The notes: a model not told the origin generated them from the letters alone. DNA of 64,000 nucleotides from Pseudomonas helmanticensis (GCF_900182985.1 NZ_FXUY01000001.1:1054001-1118000); one strand, 5' to 3'; numbered from the stretch's first letter, positions 18,041-27,358 are shown. Program-made: numbers and translations.

Positions 18041-18065
18041 AGGATTAATCCTACATAAATGTAGG
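18041..18065. promoter_or_regulatory. Overlapping palindromes before the autotransporter
   Basis: AGGATTAATCCT overlaps CCTACATAAATGTAGG by three bases. Both are perfect palindromes, about 100 bases before the autotransporter start. They could be operator sites or a hairpin; no family assignment is possible. A -10-like TATGAT is at 18137-18142. Confidence 0.25.
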
Positions 18066-18162
18066 CGACTGGTCTGTAGTCTGGCGTGCGCTTTCGGGTC
18101 GGACTGCTCTGATGAGTGAGTCATCCTGGTCAACATTATGATACCTCCGAGTGGTTATTCTT

Positions 18163-20571
18163 ATGGCTTCGCACATTGGTTCGACAGACGTACCTGTTTC
18201 TTGCAAAGATAAGTTGTGCCTTGTTGCATTTTCCCTTCTGGTTACATCTTTTGCCGAGGCTCGCCCCATTATTGTTGACGAGACTATCAACAACGGAGCG
18301 CTTGTTGAGGATTTCATTGTTGGTCAAGGTGCGACGTTAACGGTTAATGACGCCACCACTCTTAATATTTCTACGAATGCGGCAAAGTTGGTGGTCAATA
18401 CTGGCACGTTGCAGGATATCAGAGCTAATAACGGTTCCACTGTCACGCTTGACAAAGCGACCGTCATTGCTCGAGCAAATCAGCCAGGGGTCACAATCAC
18501 CAACTCGATGGCAACGATCAACAACAGCACCATCACAAGTGATGGTACTGGGCTACAAGTTGCTCGCGTGCCCAGTTCTCCGCTTACGACGGTGGTCTCG
18601 TTGTCCGGTAGCACTGTAATGGGGGGGGCAAGTGGAGCCGTGGTCAGCGCACAAACTACACTCAATATGAGTAACTCAGACCTGCTGTCTCAGAGCTCTA
18701 CGGGCTACGGATTGCGTCTCGCGAGTGGAGATGTCTTCGCTAGAGGGGGGCGAATGGAAGGCGGGCTTAACGGCATACTTCTGAGTGGCGATAACTTTAT
18801 CAGTCGGGCCAATACACTTGTACTGGATGGCACTAAGGTAATAGGGGGAAGTGGCGCGGCTATCTCCGTGGACCCCAGCGGACGCCCAATTGCGACCAAT
18901 ATCCATATACTCAATGGCGCGAGTTTGACCGGCGGTAATGGCAATTTTCTGGAAGTCGGTAACAGAGGAACAGTAAATCTTATTGCTGACAATGCCGTTC
19001 TGAAAGGCGATGTGGTCGTGACAGGCGGAGCAACTACCAATATTTCTTTGCAAAACGCAAGTTCGTTGACCGGCAATCTGAATAACGTAGCAGTGATCAG
19101 CTTGAATAATCAAAGCTCTCTCAAAGGGAATGTGGGCGGCGGCGTGGCCGGCGGTTCCTCAGTGCTGATCGATAATGGCTCTACAATAGACGGGAATATT
19201 GTTGATTCTTCGCGTGTAGATATCAGCAATGGCTCTCGGTGGACCATGGCAGATAATAACCAGCTCAATAGGTTGCACCTCAATGGCGGTAATGTTGTTC
19301 TGGGGAGTGGTGGCGATTTCAAAAAACTGGATATTGTCAACCTGTCTGGTAATGGTCTGTTTGATATAAGAGCCAATTTTGCTGCTGACAAGAGCGACGT
19401 CTTCAATGTGACCGGTACGGCGACAGGTAATCATCAACTGCGGGTAGCCGCGAGCGGAACTGAATTTGCAACAGGCAACGCGATAAAAGTCGGTAGCGTT
19501 AACACGGGAGACGCCGCATTCAGCCTGTATAACGGGCGACCGGTAGATGCAGGCGCTTTCACCTACAAACTATTGAGCGAAAATGGCGGGGTGTACCTGG
19601 CGCCAGACAAGGAAGTCGTCAGTACCGGTACCAATGCAGCTCTGGCGATTGCCGGCACCGCGCCGACTATCCTGTACTCGGAAATGACCACGTTGAATAG
19701 TCGTCTTGGTGACCGACGGTTGAGTGGTAGCGAGCCCAATACCTTGACGCGGGCCACTGGCGAATCCCCCTCCGGTGTATGGATCCGCAGCTATGAGAAC
19801 CAGTACAACGTGGCTAACGCCTATGGTGACGGTTTCTCACAAAAACAGCGTGGGATATCAGTGGGAGCCGACACGCCATTTCCGTTTGGTGACGGACAGT
19901 GGCTTATAGGTGGATTCGGCGGCTACAGCAAGACTGATATGGATCTGAAGTGGGGGAGCACTGCTGCAATCGACAGTTACTATGCTGGTGGTTATTTGAC
20001 TTGGTACGATCGTCAAAGTGGTTATTACGTCGACACGGTGAGCAAGATCAACCAGTTTGATAACAGTGCCAAAATCACCCTGAGCGACGGAACTCGCACC
20101 CAGGGACACTATAAAAACCTTGCTGTAAGCGGCTCTGTTGAAGTGGGTAAATATGTTGCGTTTGATAACGGAATTTTTATCGAACCTTTTACCCAGATTG
20201 CCGCTGCCGTTGCGCAGGGCAAGGACTACACGCTCGATAATGGCATGCGAGTTAGCACTGACCACGCACGCTCACTCGTAGGTAAGGTAGGGACATCGGT
20301 CGGGAGTCAAATTCGTCTGGATCGCGGCGGAGAACTGCAGCCTCGGCTAAAGGTAGCACTGGCGCATGAGTTTATAAAAAATAACGAGGTCAGTGTAAAT
20401 GGCGCCGACTTTACTAATGATCTTTCGTCCACCAGCGTGGAGTTGGGCGCGGGCATTAACTGGGTGCCAGCGCGGAAAAGCTGGCAGGTATACTCCGAAG
20501 TCAGTACCAGCAAGGGGAAGACGGTCAACCAGGAATGGGGCGCAGGTGTAGGGTTGAGTTACAATTTCTAG
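18163..20571 (+). CDS. Autotransporter (pertactin-like passenger, type Va secretion)
   Basis: This encodes an 802-residue outer-membrane autotransporter. The N-terminus has a hydrophobic signal sequence ending near FSLLVTSFAEA, directing Sec export. Residues about 35-500 are a beta-helix passenger full of short repeats in which Asn, Gly, Ser and Thr alternate with hydrophobics (for example GATLTVNDATTLNIS and LNNQSSLKGNVGGG). Residues about 540-802 are the translocation barrel, opening with GVWIRSYENQYNV and ending in the expected terminal aromatic (LSYNF). The ATG at 18163 is preferred because the in-frame GTG at 18151 is too close to the likely promoter; neither has a strong ribosome-binding site. 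The passenger suggests adhesion or aggregation; no protease motif is evident. A strong terminator follows. Confidence 0.9.
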   Translation: MASHIGSTDVPVSCKDKLCLVAFSLLVTSFAEARPIIVDETINNGALVEDFIVGQGATLTVNDATTLNISTNAAKLVVNTGTLQDIRANNGSTVTLDKATVIARANQPGVTITNSMATINNSTITSDGTGLQVARVPSSPLTTVVSLSGSTVMGGASGAVVSAQTTLNMSNSDLLSQSSTGYGLRLASGDVFARGGRMEGGLNGILLSGDNFISRANTLVLDGTKVIGGSGAAISVDPSGRPIATNIHILNGASLTGGNGNFLEVGNRGTVNLIADNAVLKGDVVVTGGATTNISLQNASSLTGNLNNVAVISLNNQSSLKGNVGGGVAGGSSVLIDNGSTIDGNIVDSSRVDISNGSRWTMADNNQLNRLHLNGGNVVLGSGGDFKKLDIVNLSGNGLFDIRANFAADKSDVFNVTGTATGNHQLRVAASGTEFATGNAIKVGSVNTGDAAFSLYNGRPVDAGAFTYKLLSENGGVYLAPDKEVVSTGTNAALAIAGTAPTILYSEMTTLNSRLGDRRLSGSEPNTLTRATGESPSGVWIRSYENQYNVANAYGDGFSQKQRGISVGADTPFPFGDGQWLIGGFGGYSKTDMDLKWGSTAAIDSYYAGGYLTWYDRQSGYYVDTVSKINQFDNSAKITLSDGTRTQGHYKNLAVSGSVEVGKYVAFDNGIFIEPFTQIAAAVAQGKDYTLDNGMRVSTDHARSLVGKVGTSVGSQIRLDRGGELQPRLKVALAHEFIKNNEVSVNGADFTNDLSSTSVELGAGINWVPARKSWQVYSEVSTSKGKTVNQEWGAGVGLSYNF

Positions 20572-20573
20572 AA

Positions 20574-20604
20574 TAAAAAAAGGAAGCGATTGCTTCCTTT
20601 TTTG
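20574..20604. terminator. Bidirectional rho-independent terminator
   Basis: AAAAAAGGAAGC and GCTTCCTTTTTT form a stem with a GATT loop, with A and T tracts on both sides. It lies between the convergent autotransporter and 155-residue gene and would serve both. Confidence 0.9.
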
Positions 20605-20620
20605 TTTTCAATGAAACGGG

Positions 20621-21088
20621 TCAAATGACTGATGTACTGTAAGCCAGATCCCCGGAGATCATGAATGACTGTCCATTCGTATCACTTACTGTGACGTCCA
20701 ACTTGCCTGTTATGGTGCTCAGTTCATCTCTTTTATAGCCGAGCGTCAATATCACCGTGCCTTTCGTCGCGGTATGAATATACGGCTCTGGGTCGGAGGT
20801 GTCGGTATAGTCCATGTACAGTCCCTTCGGCTCGTCCGGAATAAAAAACTGGCCCGATTTTGATTCTTCTGGAAGGGCAAGGGTAATGGTTTTCTTGTCG
20901 ACTCGATTCTCATCTACTTTTACGGTGTATTCGGCAGAAAACACCCAATAGTTTCCGCCCAGGTCCGGTAGATCTTTAAGCTCAAGAGTGAAATATTTCG
21001 CGTTGAAATCTTCCGTGTCTCCATTGCGAAGTACTTTTGCAGTGAATGAGTTGACGAGTCTGATTTGTGGTTTGACTAGCGCATTCAT
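20621..21088 (-). CDS. Small hypothetical beta-rich protein
   Basis: I do not recognise this 155-residue protein. It is soluble-looking with no signal peptide, no Cys, alternating beta-type sequence (FTLELKDLPDLGGNYWVFSA) and a C-terminal half containing GTVILTLGYKRDEL and KLDVTVSDTNGQSFMI. The start at 21088 has GGAG eight bases upstream. It is convergent with the autotransporter and shares its terminator. About 65 bases upstream lies a promoter whose 20-bp LuxR-type box is 17/20 identical to that of the first gene of the island, so the two ends of the island are probably co-regulated. Confidence 0.78.
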   Translation of the reverse strand: MNALVKPQIRLVNSFTAKVLRNGDTEDFNAKYFTLELKDLPDLGGNYWVFSAEYTVKVDENRVDKKTITLALPEESKSGQFFIPDEPKGLYMDYTDTSDPEPYIHTATKGTVILTLGYKRDELSTITGKLDVTVSDTNGQSFMISGDLAYSTSVI

Positions 21089-21153
21089 GAATGTTTCTCC
21101 AGAGTTAAGGGGGAGCTAATCCATAAGCCGGATCCAGCTTAAAGCATGGATGA

Positions 21154-21203
21154 ACTATATAAGCGCGAGTGCTTTACTTTGTATACTGTCAGAGTTGACA
21201 GGT
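21154..21203 (-). promoter_or_regulatory. LuxR-type box and core promoter (right end of island)
   Basis: On the minus strand, ACCTGTCAACTCTGACAGTA (21203 to 21184) matches the left-end box at 17 of 20 positions in the same orientation relative to its gene. The core GCGCTTATATAGT follows with a -10-like TATATA at 21161-21156, again centred 35 bases from the dyad. Confidence 0.6.
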
Positions 21204-21312
21204 AGGCAGATGCAGGAAAGTGTGGATTGGTTTTTATACGTTCCCGCTATATCAAAAAGTAATTTTTGTGGCAGATTGGATGTGCGCCATCGACTGTGGA
21301 AGACAACTTTCA

Positions 21313-21954
21313 TCAGCCGAACAAGCCAGCAGCAATATTAATTGAGAACCCCAGAATCGCCGTATTGAAAACAAACCCGATCAACGACTGCGCCAGCACG
21401 ATCTTGCGCATCTCCCGCGTTGCCACGCCAACATCCGCCGTCTGCACCGCCACGCCGATGGTGAACGAGAAGTACAGAAAGTCCCAGTAATTGGGCGTTG
21501 TCAGGCCTTCGGCAAAGCGCAGCGCCGGTTCCTTGCCGTCCCAGGTGTAAAACAGCCTGGCGTAGTGGACGCAGAAAATCACCCCGATCAGCAGCCATGA
21601 GCCGATGACCGTCAGTGCGGTGAAGCCGTAGTGCATGAGTTTGCGGCTGGTCTCCAGATCCTTGCTGCCGGCCAGTTCCAGGGTGATGGTGGCCAGACTG
21701 GCCAGTGCGGCGATGCACACCACAAACAGCACCAGCCCGGCATTTTCATCTTCGACTTCGGCGATGCGTTTGACGTCTGGAGCCTTGGCGCGCACGGTCA
21801 GCCAGAACATCAGGACCAAATAAGTCCAGACGCCGGCGTTCCAGCCGATGAGGATTTTGCTGACGATCGAGTCAGCGGGAGCGAGCAGCCCGGTGGCGAG
21901 ACCGACCAGCGCGGCGGCGGAGAGGCGAGGGTGGGTACGGGCGAGAAAGCGCAT
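21313..21954 (-). CDS. DUF1345 integral membrane protein
   Basis: This encodes a 213-residue protein with about five or six hydrophobic segments (for example [58 protein letters not shown] and the C-terminal [20 protein letters not shown]). The motif [20 protein letters not shown] is diagnostic of DUF1345, a bacterial inner-membrane family of unknown function whose C-terminal half recalls two-helix potassium channels. The start at 21954 encodes [12 protein letters not shown]. It appears monocistronic. Confidence 0.9.
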   Translation of the reverse strand: MRFLARTHPRLSAAALVGLATGLLAPADSIVSKILIGWNAGVWTYLVLMFWLTVRAKAPDVKRIAEVEDENAGLVLFVVCIAALASLATITLELAGSKDLETSRKLMHYGFTALTVIGSWLLIGVIFCVHYARLFYTWDGKEPALRFAEGLTTPNYWDFLYFSFTIGVAVQTADVGVATREMRKIVLAQSLIGFVFNTAILGFSINIAAGLFG

Positions 21955-22008
21955 GGGGACTCACTTGGTGAACTGTCCCAGCACCATAGCTCACACACCC
22001 TTGCTTTT

Positions 22009-22083
22009 GTAGGAGCTGCCGCAGGCTGCGATCTTTTGATTTGTTTTGAAGATCAAAAGATCGCAGCCTGCGGCAGCTCCTAC
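22009..22083. repeat. REPIN, family A
   Basis: Standard inverted arms surround a loop with TTGATTTGTTTTGAAGATC. It sits eight bases beyond the stop codon of the RND pump gene. Confidence 0.9.
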
Positions 22084-22090
22084 TTTTGCA

Positions 22091-25000
22091 TCAGTGCCTG
22101 GTGAATCGTTGTACGAGCTTCATGACGACGACGAAGAAGACCGGGACGAAGATCACCGCCAGCGTCGCGGTGATCATTCCGCCGATCACGCCGGTGCCGA
22201 TGGCTTGTTGGCTCGCGGAACTGGCGCCAGTGGCGATGGCCAGTGGCACTACGCCGAGAATGAACGCCAGTGACGTCATCACGATCGGACGCAGACGCAG
22301 ACGCGCGGCCTGCAACGTCGCATCGATCAGGTCATGCCCTTCGTCATACAAGCTCTTGGCGAACTCGATGATCAGGATCGCGTTCTTCGCCGACAGACCA
22401 ATGATGGTGATCAGGCCAACCTTGAAGAACACATCATTGGGCATCCCGCGCAGTGTCACCGCGAGTACCGCGCCGAGCACGCCCAATGGCACCACCAGCA
22501 ACACCGAAGTTGGGATCGACCAACTCTCATACAGTGCCGCCAGGCAGAGAAATACGATCAGCAGCGACAACCCGAGCAGGATCGGCGCCTGACTGCCGGA
22601 CAGGCGTTCCTGCAACGACAACCCGGTCCATTCCTGGCCCAGGCCTTTCGGGCCTTGGGCAACCAGACGTTCAATCTCGGCCATGGCTTCGCCCGTGCTG
22701 TGCCCCGGTGCCGGCTCGCCGGAAATGGCAATCGCCGGATAACCGTTGTAACGGGTCAACTGTGCCGGGCCCTGAATCCATTTGGCCTGCACAAATGCCG
22801 ACAGCGGTACCATTTTTCCGTTGTTGTTGCGTACGTGCATCTTCAGCAGGTCATCGACCTGACTGCGCTGGCTGCCTTCGGCCTGTACGACCACGCGCTG
22901 CATCCGTCCCTGATTGGGGAAGTCATTGATGTAGCTCGAGCCGACGGCGGTGGACAGCACGCTGCCGATATCGGCAAACGACACGCCCAACGCATTGGCC
23001 TGTTTGCGGTCCACTTCGAGTTGCACTTGCGGTGCTTCGGCCAGTGCGCTTTCACGCACGTTCATCAGCACCGGGCTTTTCTCGGCGGCGGCTAGCAGTT
23101 CGGTGCGCGCCTGCATCAATGTTGCGTGGCCGAGGCCGCCGCGATCCTGCAAACGGAACTCGAAACCACTCGATGTGCCCAGGCCATCGACCGGCGGTGG
23201 CAGCACGGCGAAGGCCATGGCGTCCTTGATCTGGCTCAGGGCGATATTCGCGCGATCAGCAATCGAGCTTGCCGAGTCGTCGCTGCCGCGCTGCGACCAG
23301 TCCTTCAGTGTGCTGAACGCCAAGGCTGCGTTCTGCCCGCTGCCGGAGAAGCTGAAACCGAGAATCACCACGCTGTCGCTGATCCCCGGTTCGCCAGCGT
23401 TATGCGCCTCGAACTGTTCGGCCACCTGCACCGTACGGTTCTTGGTCGCGCCGGGTGGCAGCTGAATATCGGTGATGGTGTAACCCTGGTCTTCGACCGG
23501 CAGGAACGAGGAGGGCAGGCGCGCAAAAAGCAGACCCAGGCCGACCAGCAACACGCCGTAGATCAGCAGATAGCGACCGGTACGTTTCAGCGCATAACCG
23601 ACCCAGCCCTGATAACGATCGGTCAGTTGCTCGAAGCGGCGGTTGAACCAGCCGAAGAACCCGCGTTTTTCGTGGTGTTCGCCTTTGGCGATCGGTTTGA
23701 GCAGCGTTGCGCACAGCGCCGGGGTCAAGGTCAGGGCGAGAAACGCCGAGAACAGAATCGAGGTGGCCATCGACAGCGAGAACTGCTGGTAGATCACCCC
23801 GACCGAGCCTTGCATGAACGCCATCGGAATGAACACCGCCACCAGCACCAGCGTGATGCCGATGATAGCGCCAGTGATCTGCGTCATCGCCTTGCGTGTG
23901 GCTTCCTTGGGCGACAAACCCTCGGTGGCCATGATCCGCTCGACGTTCTCGACCACGACAATCGCGTCGTCCACCAGAATGCCAATGGCCAGAACCATGC
24001 CGAACATGGTCAGCACGTTGATCGAGAAACCCAGCGCCAGCATGGTCGCGAACGTGCCCATCAATGCCACAGGCACCACCAGTGTCGGGATCAGCGTGTA
24101 ACGCACGTTCTGCAGAAACAGGAACATCACCGCAAACACCAGCAACATCGCTTCGCCCAAGGTGTAGACCACTTTGGTAATCGAGACTTTGACGAACGGT
24201 GAAGTGTCGTACGGGATCTTGTATTCCACGCCCGCCGGGAAATAGCGCGCCAGCTCATCCATCTTCGCCCGCACCAGCGTCGCGGTGTTCAGCGCGTTGG
24301 CACCCGGCGACAGCTGCACGCCGACGGCGGTCGACGGTTTGCCGTTGAGGCGTGTACCGAACTGATATTCCTGACTGCCAACCTCGACCCGGGCGACGTC
24401 ACCGATGCGCACGGTCGAACCGTCGGGATTGGCCTTGAGCACGATGTCGGCAAATTCTTCCGGCGTCGACAACTGGCCCTTGACCAGAATCGTCGCGGTG
24501 ATTTCCTGGCTGGACGGGTTGGGCAAATCGCCAATGCTACCGGCGGAAACCTGGGCGTTCTGCGCGACGATGGCGGCGTTGACGTCAGCCGGCGTCAGGT
24601 TGAAACCGATGAGTTTCTGCGGATCGATCCAGATGCGCATCGCTCGCTCGGCGCCATACAGCTGCGCCTTGCCGACGCCATCCAGACGCTTGATCTCGTT
24701 CATCACGTTGCGCGCCAGATAATCGCTGAGCGCGACGTCATCGAGCTTGCCGTCACTGGACGTCAGGGTGATCAACAAAAGGAAACCGGAAGAGACCTTC
24801 TCCACCTGCAAGCCTTGCTGATTGACCGCTTGCGGCAGGCGTGACTCGACCACTTTCAGACGGTTTTGCACGTCAACCTGCGCCAGTTCCGGATTGGTGC
24901 CGGGCTGGAAGGTCGCTTTGATGGTCGCGCTGCCAAGGCTGCTCTGCGATTCGAAGTACAACAGGTGATCGGCGCCGTTGAGCTCTTCCTCGATCAGGCT

Positions 25001-25186
25001 GACCACGCTTTCATCGACGGTCTGCGCCGAGGCGCCCGGGTACACGGCATAGATTTCGATCTGCGGCGGCGCGACGTCGGGGTATTGCGCCACCGGCAAT
25101 TGCGGGATGGCCAGCGCACCGGCCAACAGGATGAACAGCGCGACGACCCAGGCAAACACCGGGCGGTCGATAAAGAACTGCGGCAT
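22091..25186 (-). CDS. RND efflux pump inner-membrane subunit (HAE1 family)
   Basis: This encodes a 1031-residue proton-driven multidrug exporter of the AcrB/MexB/MexD type. It has the canonical layout: a first helix at residues about 10-30 (FAWVVALFILLAGALAIPQL), a large periplasmic porter loop, six helices including the proton-relay Asp pair in GILVDDAIVVVENVER, a second periplasmic loop, and final helices with the relay Lys in SAKNAILIIEFAK. The N-terminus PQFFIDRPVFAWV and overall sequence recall MexD more than MexF. It is preceded by its membrane fusion protein, but no outer-membrane factor gene follows, so it must borrow an OprM/TolC-like channel. Substrates cannot be predicted. Confidence 0.95.
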   Translation of the reverse strand: MPQFFIDRPVFAWVVALFILLAGALAIPQLPVAQYPDVAPPQIEIYAVYPGASAQTVDESVVSLIEEELNGADHLLYFESQSSLGSATIKATFQPGTNPELAQVDVQNRLKVVESRLPQAVNQQGLQVEKVSSGFLLLITLTSSDGKLDDVALSDYLARNVMNEIKRLDGVGKAQLYGAERAMRIWIDPQKLIGFNLTPADVNAAIVAQNAQVSAGSIGDLPNPSSQEITATILVKGQLSTPEEFADIVLKANPDGSTVRIGDVARVEVGSQEYQFGTRLNGKPSTAVGVQLSPGANALNTATLVRAKMDELARYFPAGVEYKIPYDTSPFVKVSITKVVYTLGEAMLLVFAVMFLFLQNVRYTLIPTLVVPVALMGTFATMLALGFSINVLTMFGMVLAIGILVDDAIVVVENVERIMATEGLSPKEATRKAMTQITGAIIGITLVLVAVFIPMAFMQGSVGVIYQQFSLSMATSILFSAFLALTLTPALCATLLKPIAKGEHHEKRGFFGWFNRRFEQLTDRYQGWVGYALKRTGRYLLIYGVLLVGLGLLFARLPSSFLPVEDQGYTITDIQLPPGATKNRTVQVAEQFEAHNAGEPGISDSVVILGFSFSGSGQNAALAFSTLKDWSQRGSDDSASSIADRANIALSQIKDAMAFAVLPPPVDGLGTSSGFEFRLQDRGGLGHATLMQARTELLAAAEKSPVLMNVRESALAEAPQVQLEVDRKQANALGVSFADIGSVLSTAVGSSYINDFPNQGRMQRVVVQAEGSQRSQVDDLLKMHVRNNNGKMVPLSAFVQAKWIQGPAQLTRYNGYPAIAISGEPAPGHSTGEAMAEIERLVAQGPKGLGQEWTGLSLQERLSGSQAPILLGLSLLIVFLCLAALYESWSIPTSVLLVVPLGVLGAVLAVTLRGMPNDVFFKVGLITIIGLSAKNAILIIEFAKSLYDEGHDLIDATLQAARLRLRPIVMTSLAFILGVVPLAIATGASSASQQAIGTGVIGGMITATLAVIFVPVFFVVVMKLVQRFTRH

Positions 25187-25201
25187 AGAAAAGCGTCCTG
25201 C

Positions 25202-26359
25202 TTACTGACCAGAAGTCTGGGCAAGTGGAAGAGGGGTGTCGTCGATCTGCACTTTTTCGCCGGCACGGGCGTGCTGCAGGCCTTCAATGACAATGCGGTC
25301 GCCGGGCTTGAGTCCGCCGGTGACGATCCAGCGATCGTTTTGCACCGCGCCCAGTTGCACCGGTTGCTGCGCCACACGCATTTGCGCGTCGACGGTCAGT
25401 ACTTGCGCGATGCCGGCGCTGTCACGTTGAACGGCGCGTTGCGGCACGGTAATACCGTTCTGGATTTTCGCCTGTTCGATGCGCACACGGATGAAACTGC
25501 CCGGCAGCAGGTCGAGATCGGGGTTTGGAAATTCGCTGCGCAGGATGATCTGGCCGGTGCCCGGATCAACCGTGATATCGCTGAACAGCAGTTTGCCGGG
25601 CAACGCATAGAGACTGCCGTCATCCTGAATCAGCGTGACCTTGACCTGATCCTGACCGACCTCCTGCAACTGCCCGGAGCGGAACGCGCGACGCAGTTCG
25701 TTGAGCTCGCGGGTCGATTGCGTGACGTCGGCGTGAATCGGGTTCAGCTGTTGAATCAACGCCAGCGGCGTGGTTTCGTTCTGCCCGACCAGCGCGCCTT
25801 CGGTGACCAGTGCGCGACCGACACGCCCGGAAATCGGCGCGACGACGGTGGCGTAGCCGAGATTGAGTTTCGCCCGTTCGACGGCGGCTTTGTTCGCCGC
25901 GACATCGGCGGCGGTTTGCCGGGCATTGGCGCGCGCGTTGTCGTAGTCCTGAGCACTGATGGCTTTGTCGTCGATCAATTGCGCGTAGCGTTGTTCCTGC
26001 AATTTCGCCTGGAAGGCATTGGCTTCGGCTTTGCGCAGCGCGGCTTCGGCGCTGTCGAGGTCAGCCTTGAATGGCGCCGGATCGATGCGAAACAACACGT
26101 CGCCCTTTTTCACGTCGCTGCCTTCGCGAAAGGTCCGTTGCAGCACCACGCCGGCAACCCGTGCGCGCACTTCGGCAATGCGCGGCGCCGCGACGCGGCC
26201 GCTGAGTTCGCTGCTGATCGACAGGGGATGGGCCTCGATGGTTTCGATGCGCACGGTGGCCGGTGGCGCCTGTTCCTCGGCTTTCGAGGACGAGTCACAG
26301 GCACTCAGCGTCAGCGCCATTGCGATCAGGCCGAGCCCGGCCAACAGTTTGTTCGACAT
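25202..26359 (-). CDS. RND efflux membrane fusion protein (lipoprotein)
   Basis: This encodes a 385-residue periplasmic adaptor anchored by a lipid. The signal sequence ends in a lipobox LSAC with Cys21 as lipidation site. It then has the barrel-sandwich/lipoyl halves (VRARVAGVVLQRTFREGSDVK and VVAPISGRVGRALVTEG) separated by an alpha-helical hairpin, then beta-barrel and membrane-proximal domains. The start at 26359 has a GGGGGTGG ribosome-binding site. It is 15 bases upstream of the pump gene and divergent from a two-component system that may control it. Confidence 0.94.
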   Translation of the reverse strand: MSNKLLAGLGLIAMALTLSACDSSSKAEEQAPPATVRIETIEAHPLSISSELSGRVAAPRIAEVRARVAGVVLQRTFREGSDVKKGDVLFRIDPAPFKADLDSAEAALRKAEANAFQAKLQEQRYAQLIDDKAISAQDYDNARANARQTAADVAANKAAVERAKLNLGYATVVAPISGRVGRALVTEGALVGQNETTPLALIQQLNPIHADVTQSTRELNELRRAFRSGQLQEVGQDQVKVTLIQDDGSLYALPGKLLFSDITVDPGTGQIILRSEFPNPDLDLLPGSFIRVRIEQAKIQNGITVPQRAVQRDSAGIAQVLTVDAQMRVAQQPVQLGAVQNDRWIVTGGLKPGDRIVIEGLQHARAGEKVQIDDTPLPLAQTSGQ

Positions 26360-26520
26360 TTACCACCCCCAATATTGATGCGCGCATCCTACGGCCAGTC
26401 GCGCAGAGTAGCGGTGAAGCTTTGTAGGCGCTGTGTGAAATTGTGTAAGGGTTTTACTCAGGGACGGGTGAGGGCGTATATCCTTTAGCCCTTGAAATTT
26501 ATTGCGACAGTTGCATCGCC

Positions 26521-26612
26521 ATCGCGGGCAAGCCCGCTCCCACAGGGATCGGTTGTGGACACAAATCATGTGAACACCCGAAAACACTGTGGGAGCGGGC
26601 TTGCCCGCGATG
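26521..26612. repeat. REPIN, family B variant (GCGGGCAAGCCCGC arms)
   Basis: Arms ATCGCGGGCAAGCCCGCTCC and complement are separated by about 50 bases, longer than in other copies. It occupies the divergent promoter region between the RND adaptor and the response regulator, an unusual place because most copies lie behind genes. Confidence 0.85.
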
Positions 26613-26652
26613 AGGCCTTCAATGTCGCCACCGCACTTTCTGGAACACCTCC

Positions 26653-27354
26653 ATGCCCAACATCCTCCTGGTCGAAGACGACACCGCGCTCGCCGAACTG
26701 ATTTCCAGCTATCTGGAGCGCAATGGCTATTCCGTCAGCGTCATCGGCCGTGGCGATCACGTACGGGAGCGGGCGCGAGTCAATCCGCCGGATCTGGTGA
26801 TTCTCGACCTGATGCTGCCGGGCCTCGACGGCTTGCAGGTGTGCCGCTTGCTGCGTGCCGACTCGGCGACGTTGCCGATCCTGATGCTCACCGCCCGCGA
26901 TGACAGCCACGATCAGGTTCTGGGCCTGGAAATGGGCGCTGACGATTACGTCACCAAGCCTTGCGAGCCGCGTGTTTTGCTCGCGCGGGTGCGTACCTTG
27001 TTGCGCCGCAGCAGCCTCGGCGAGCCGTTGACGGTCAACGATCGCATCGTCATGGGCAACCTGTGCATTGATCTGTCCGAGCGCACCGTGACCTGGCGCG
27101 AGCAGTTGGTCGAACTGTCCAGCGGCGAGTACAACTTGCTGGTCGTGCTGGCCCGGCATGCCGGCGAAGTGCTGAGCCGTGACCAGATTCTGCAACGTTT
27201 GCGCGGCATTGAATTCAACGGCACCGACCGTTCGGTAGACGTCGCGATCTCCAAGCTGCGGCGCAAGTTCGACGACCACGCCGGCGAGGCACGCAAGATC
27301 AAGACCGTGTGGGGCAAGGGTTATCTGTTCAGCCGTTCCGAGTGGGAATGCTGA
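26653..27354 (+). CDS. OmpR-family response regulator (RstA-like)
   Basis: This encodes a 233-residue two-component response regulator. The receiver domain (residues 1-115) has the acidic pair Glu8/Asp9, the phosphoacceptor Asp52 in LVILDLMLPG, Thr80 and Lys102 (YVTKPCEP). A winged-helix DNA-binding domain (about 130-230) ends in VWGKGYLFSRSEWEC. The kinase gene starts four bases after its stop, so the two are cotranscribed. Sequence style is that of RstA, and divergence from the RND operon suggests, but does not prove, control of efflux. Confidence 0.92.
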   Translation: MPNILLVEDDTALAELISSYLERNGYSVSVIGRGDHVRERARVNPPDLVILDLMLPGLDGLQVCRLLRADSATLPILMLTARDDSHDQVLGLEMGADDYVTKPCEPRVLLARVRTLLRRSSLGEPLTVNDRIVMGNLCIDLSERTVTWREQLVELSSGEYNLLVVLARHAGEVLSRDQILQRLRGIEFNGTDRSVDVAISKLRRKFDDHAGEARKIKTVWGKGYLFSRSEWEC

Positions 27355-27358
27355 GCTG

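Larger units (their letters stand above)
14811..21203. other. Putative accessory island bounded by twin promoters
   Basis: This 6.4-kb stretch carries four genes without housekeeping counterparts: two modular hypothetical proteins, an autotransporter and a 155-residue hypothetical protein. Base composition is visibly more AT-rich than the flanking kgu and DUF1345 genes, and it has no REP repeats although they occur every few kilobases elsewhere. Both signs suggest later acquisition. No integrase, tRNA or direct-repeat boundary was found. Confidence 0.5.
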
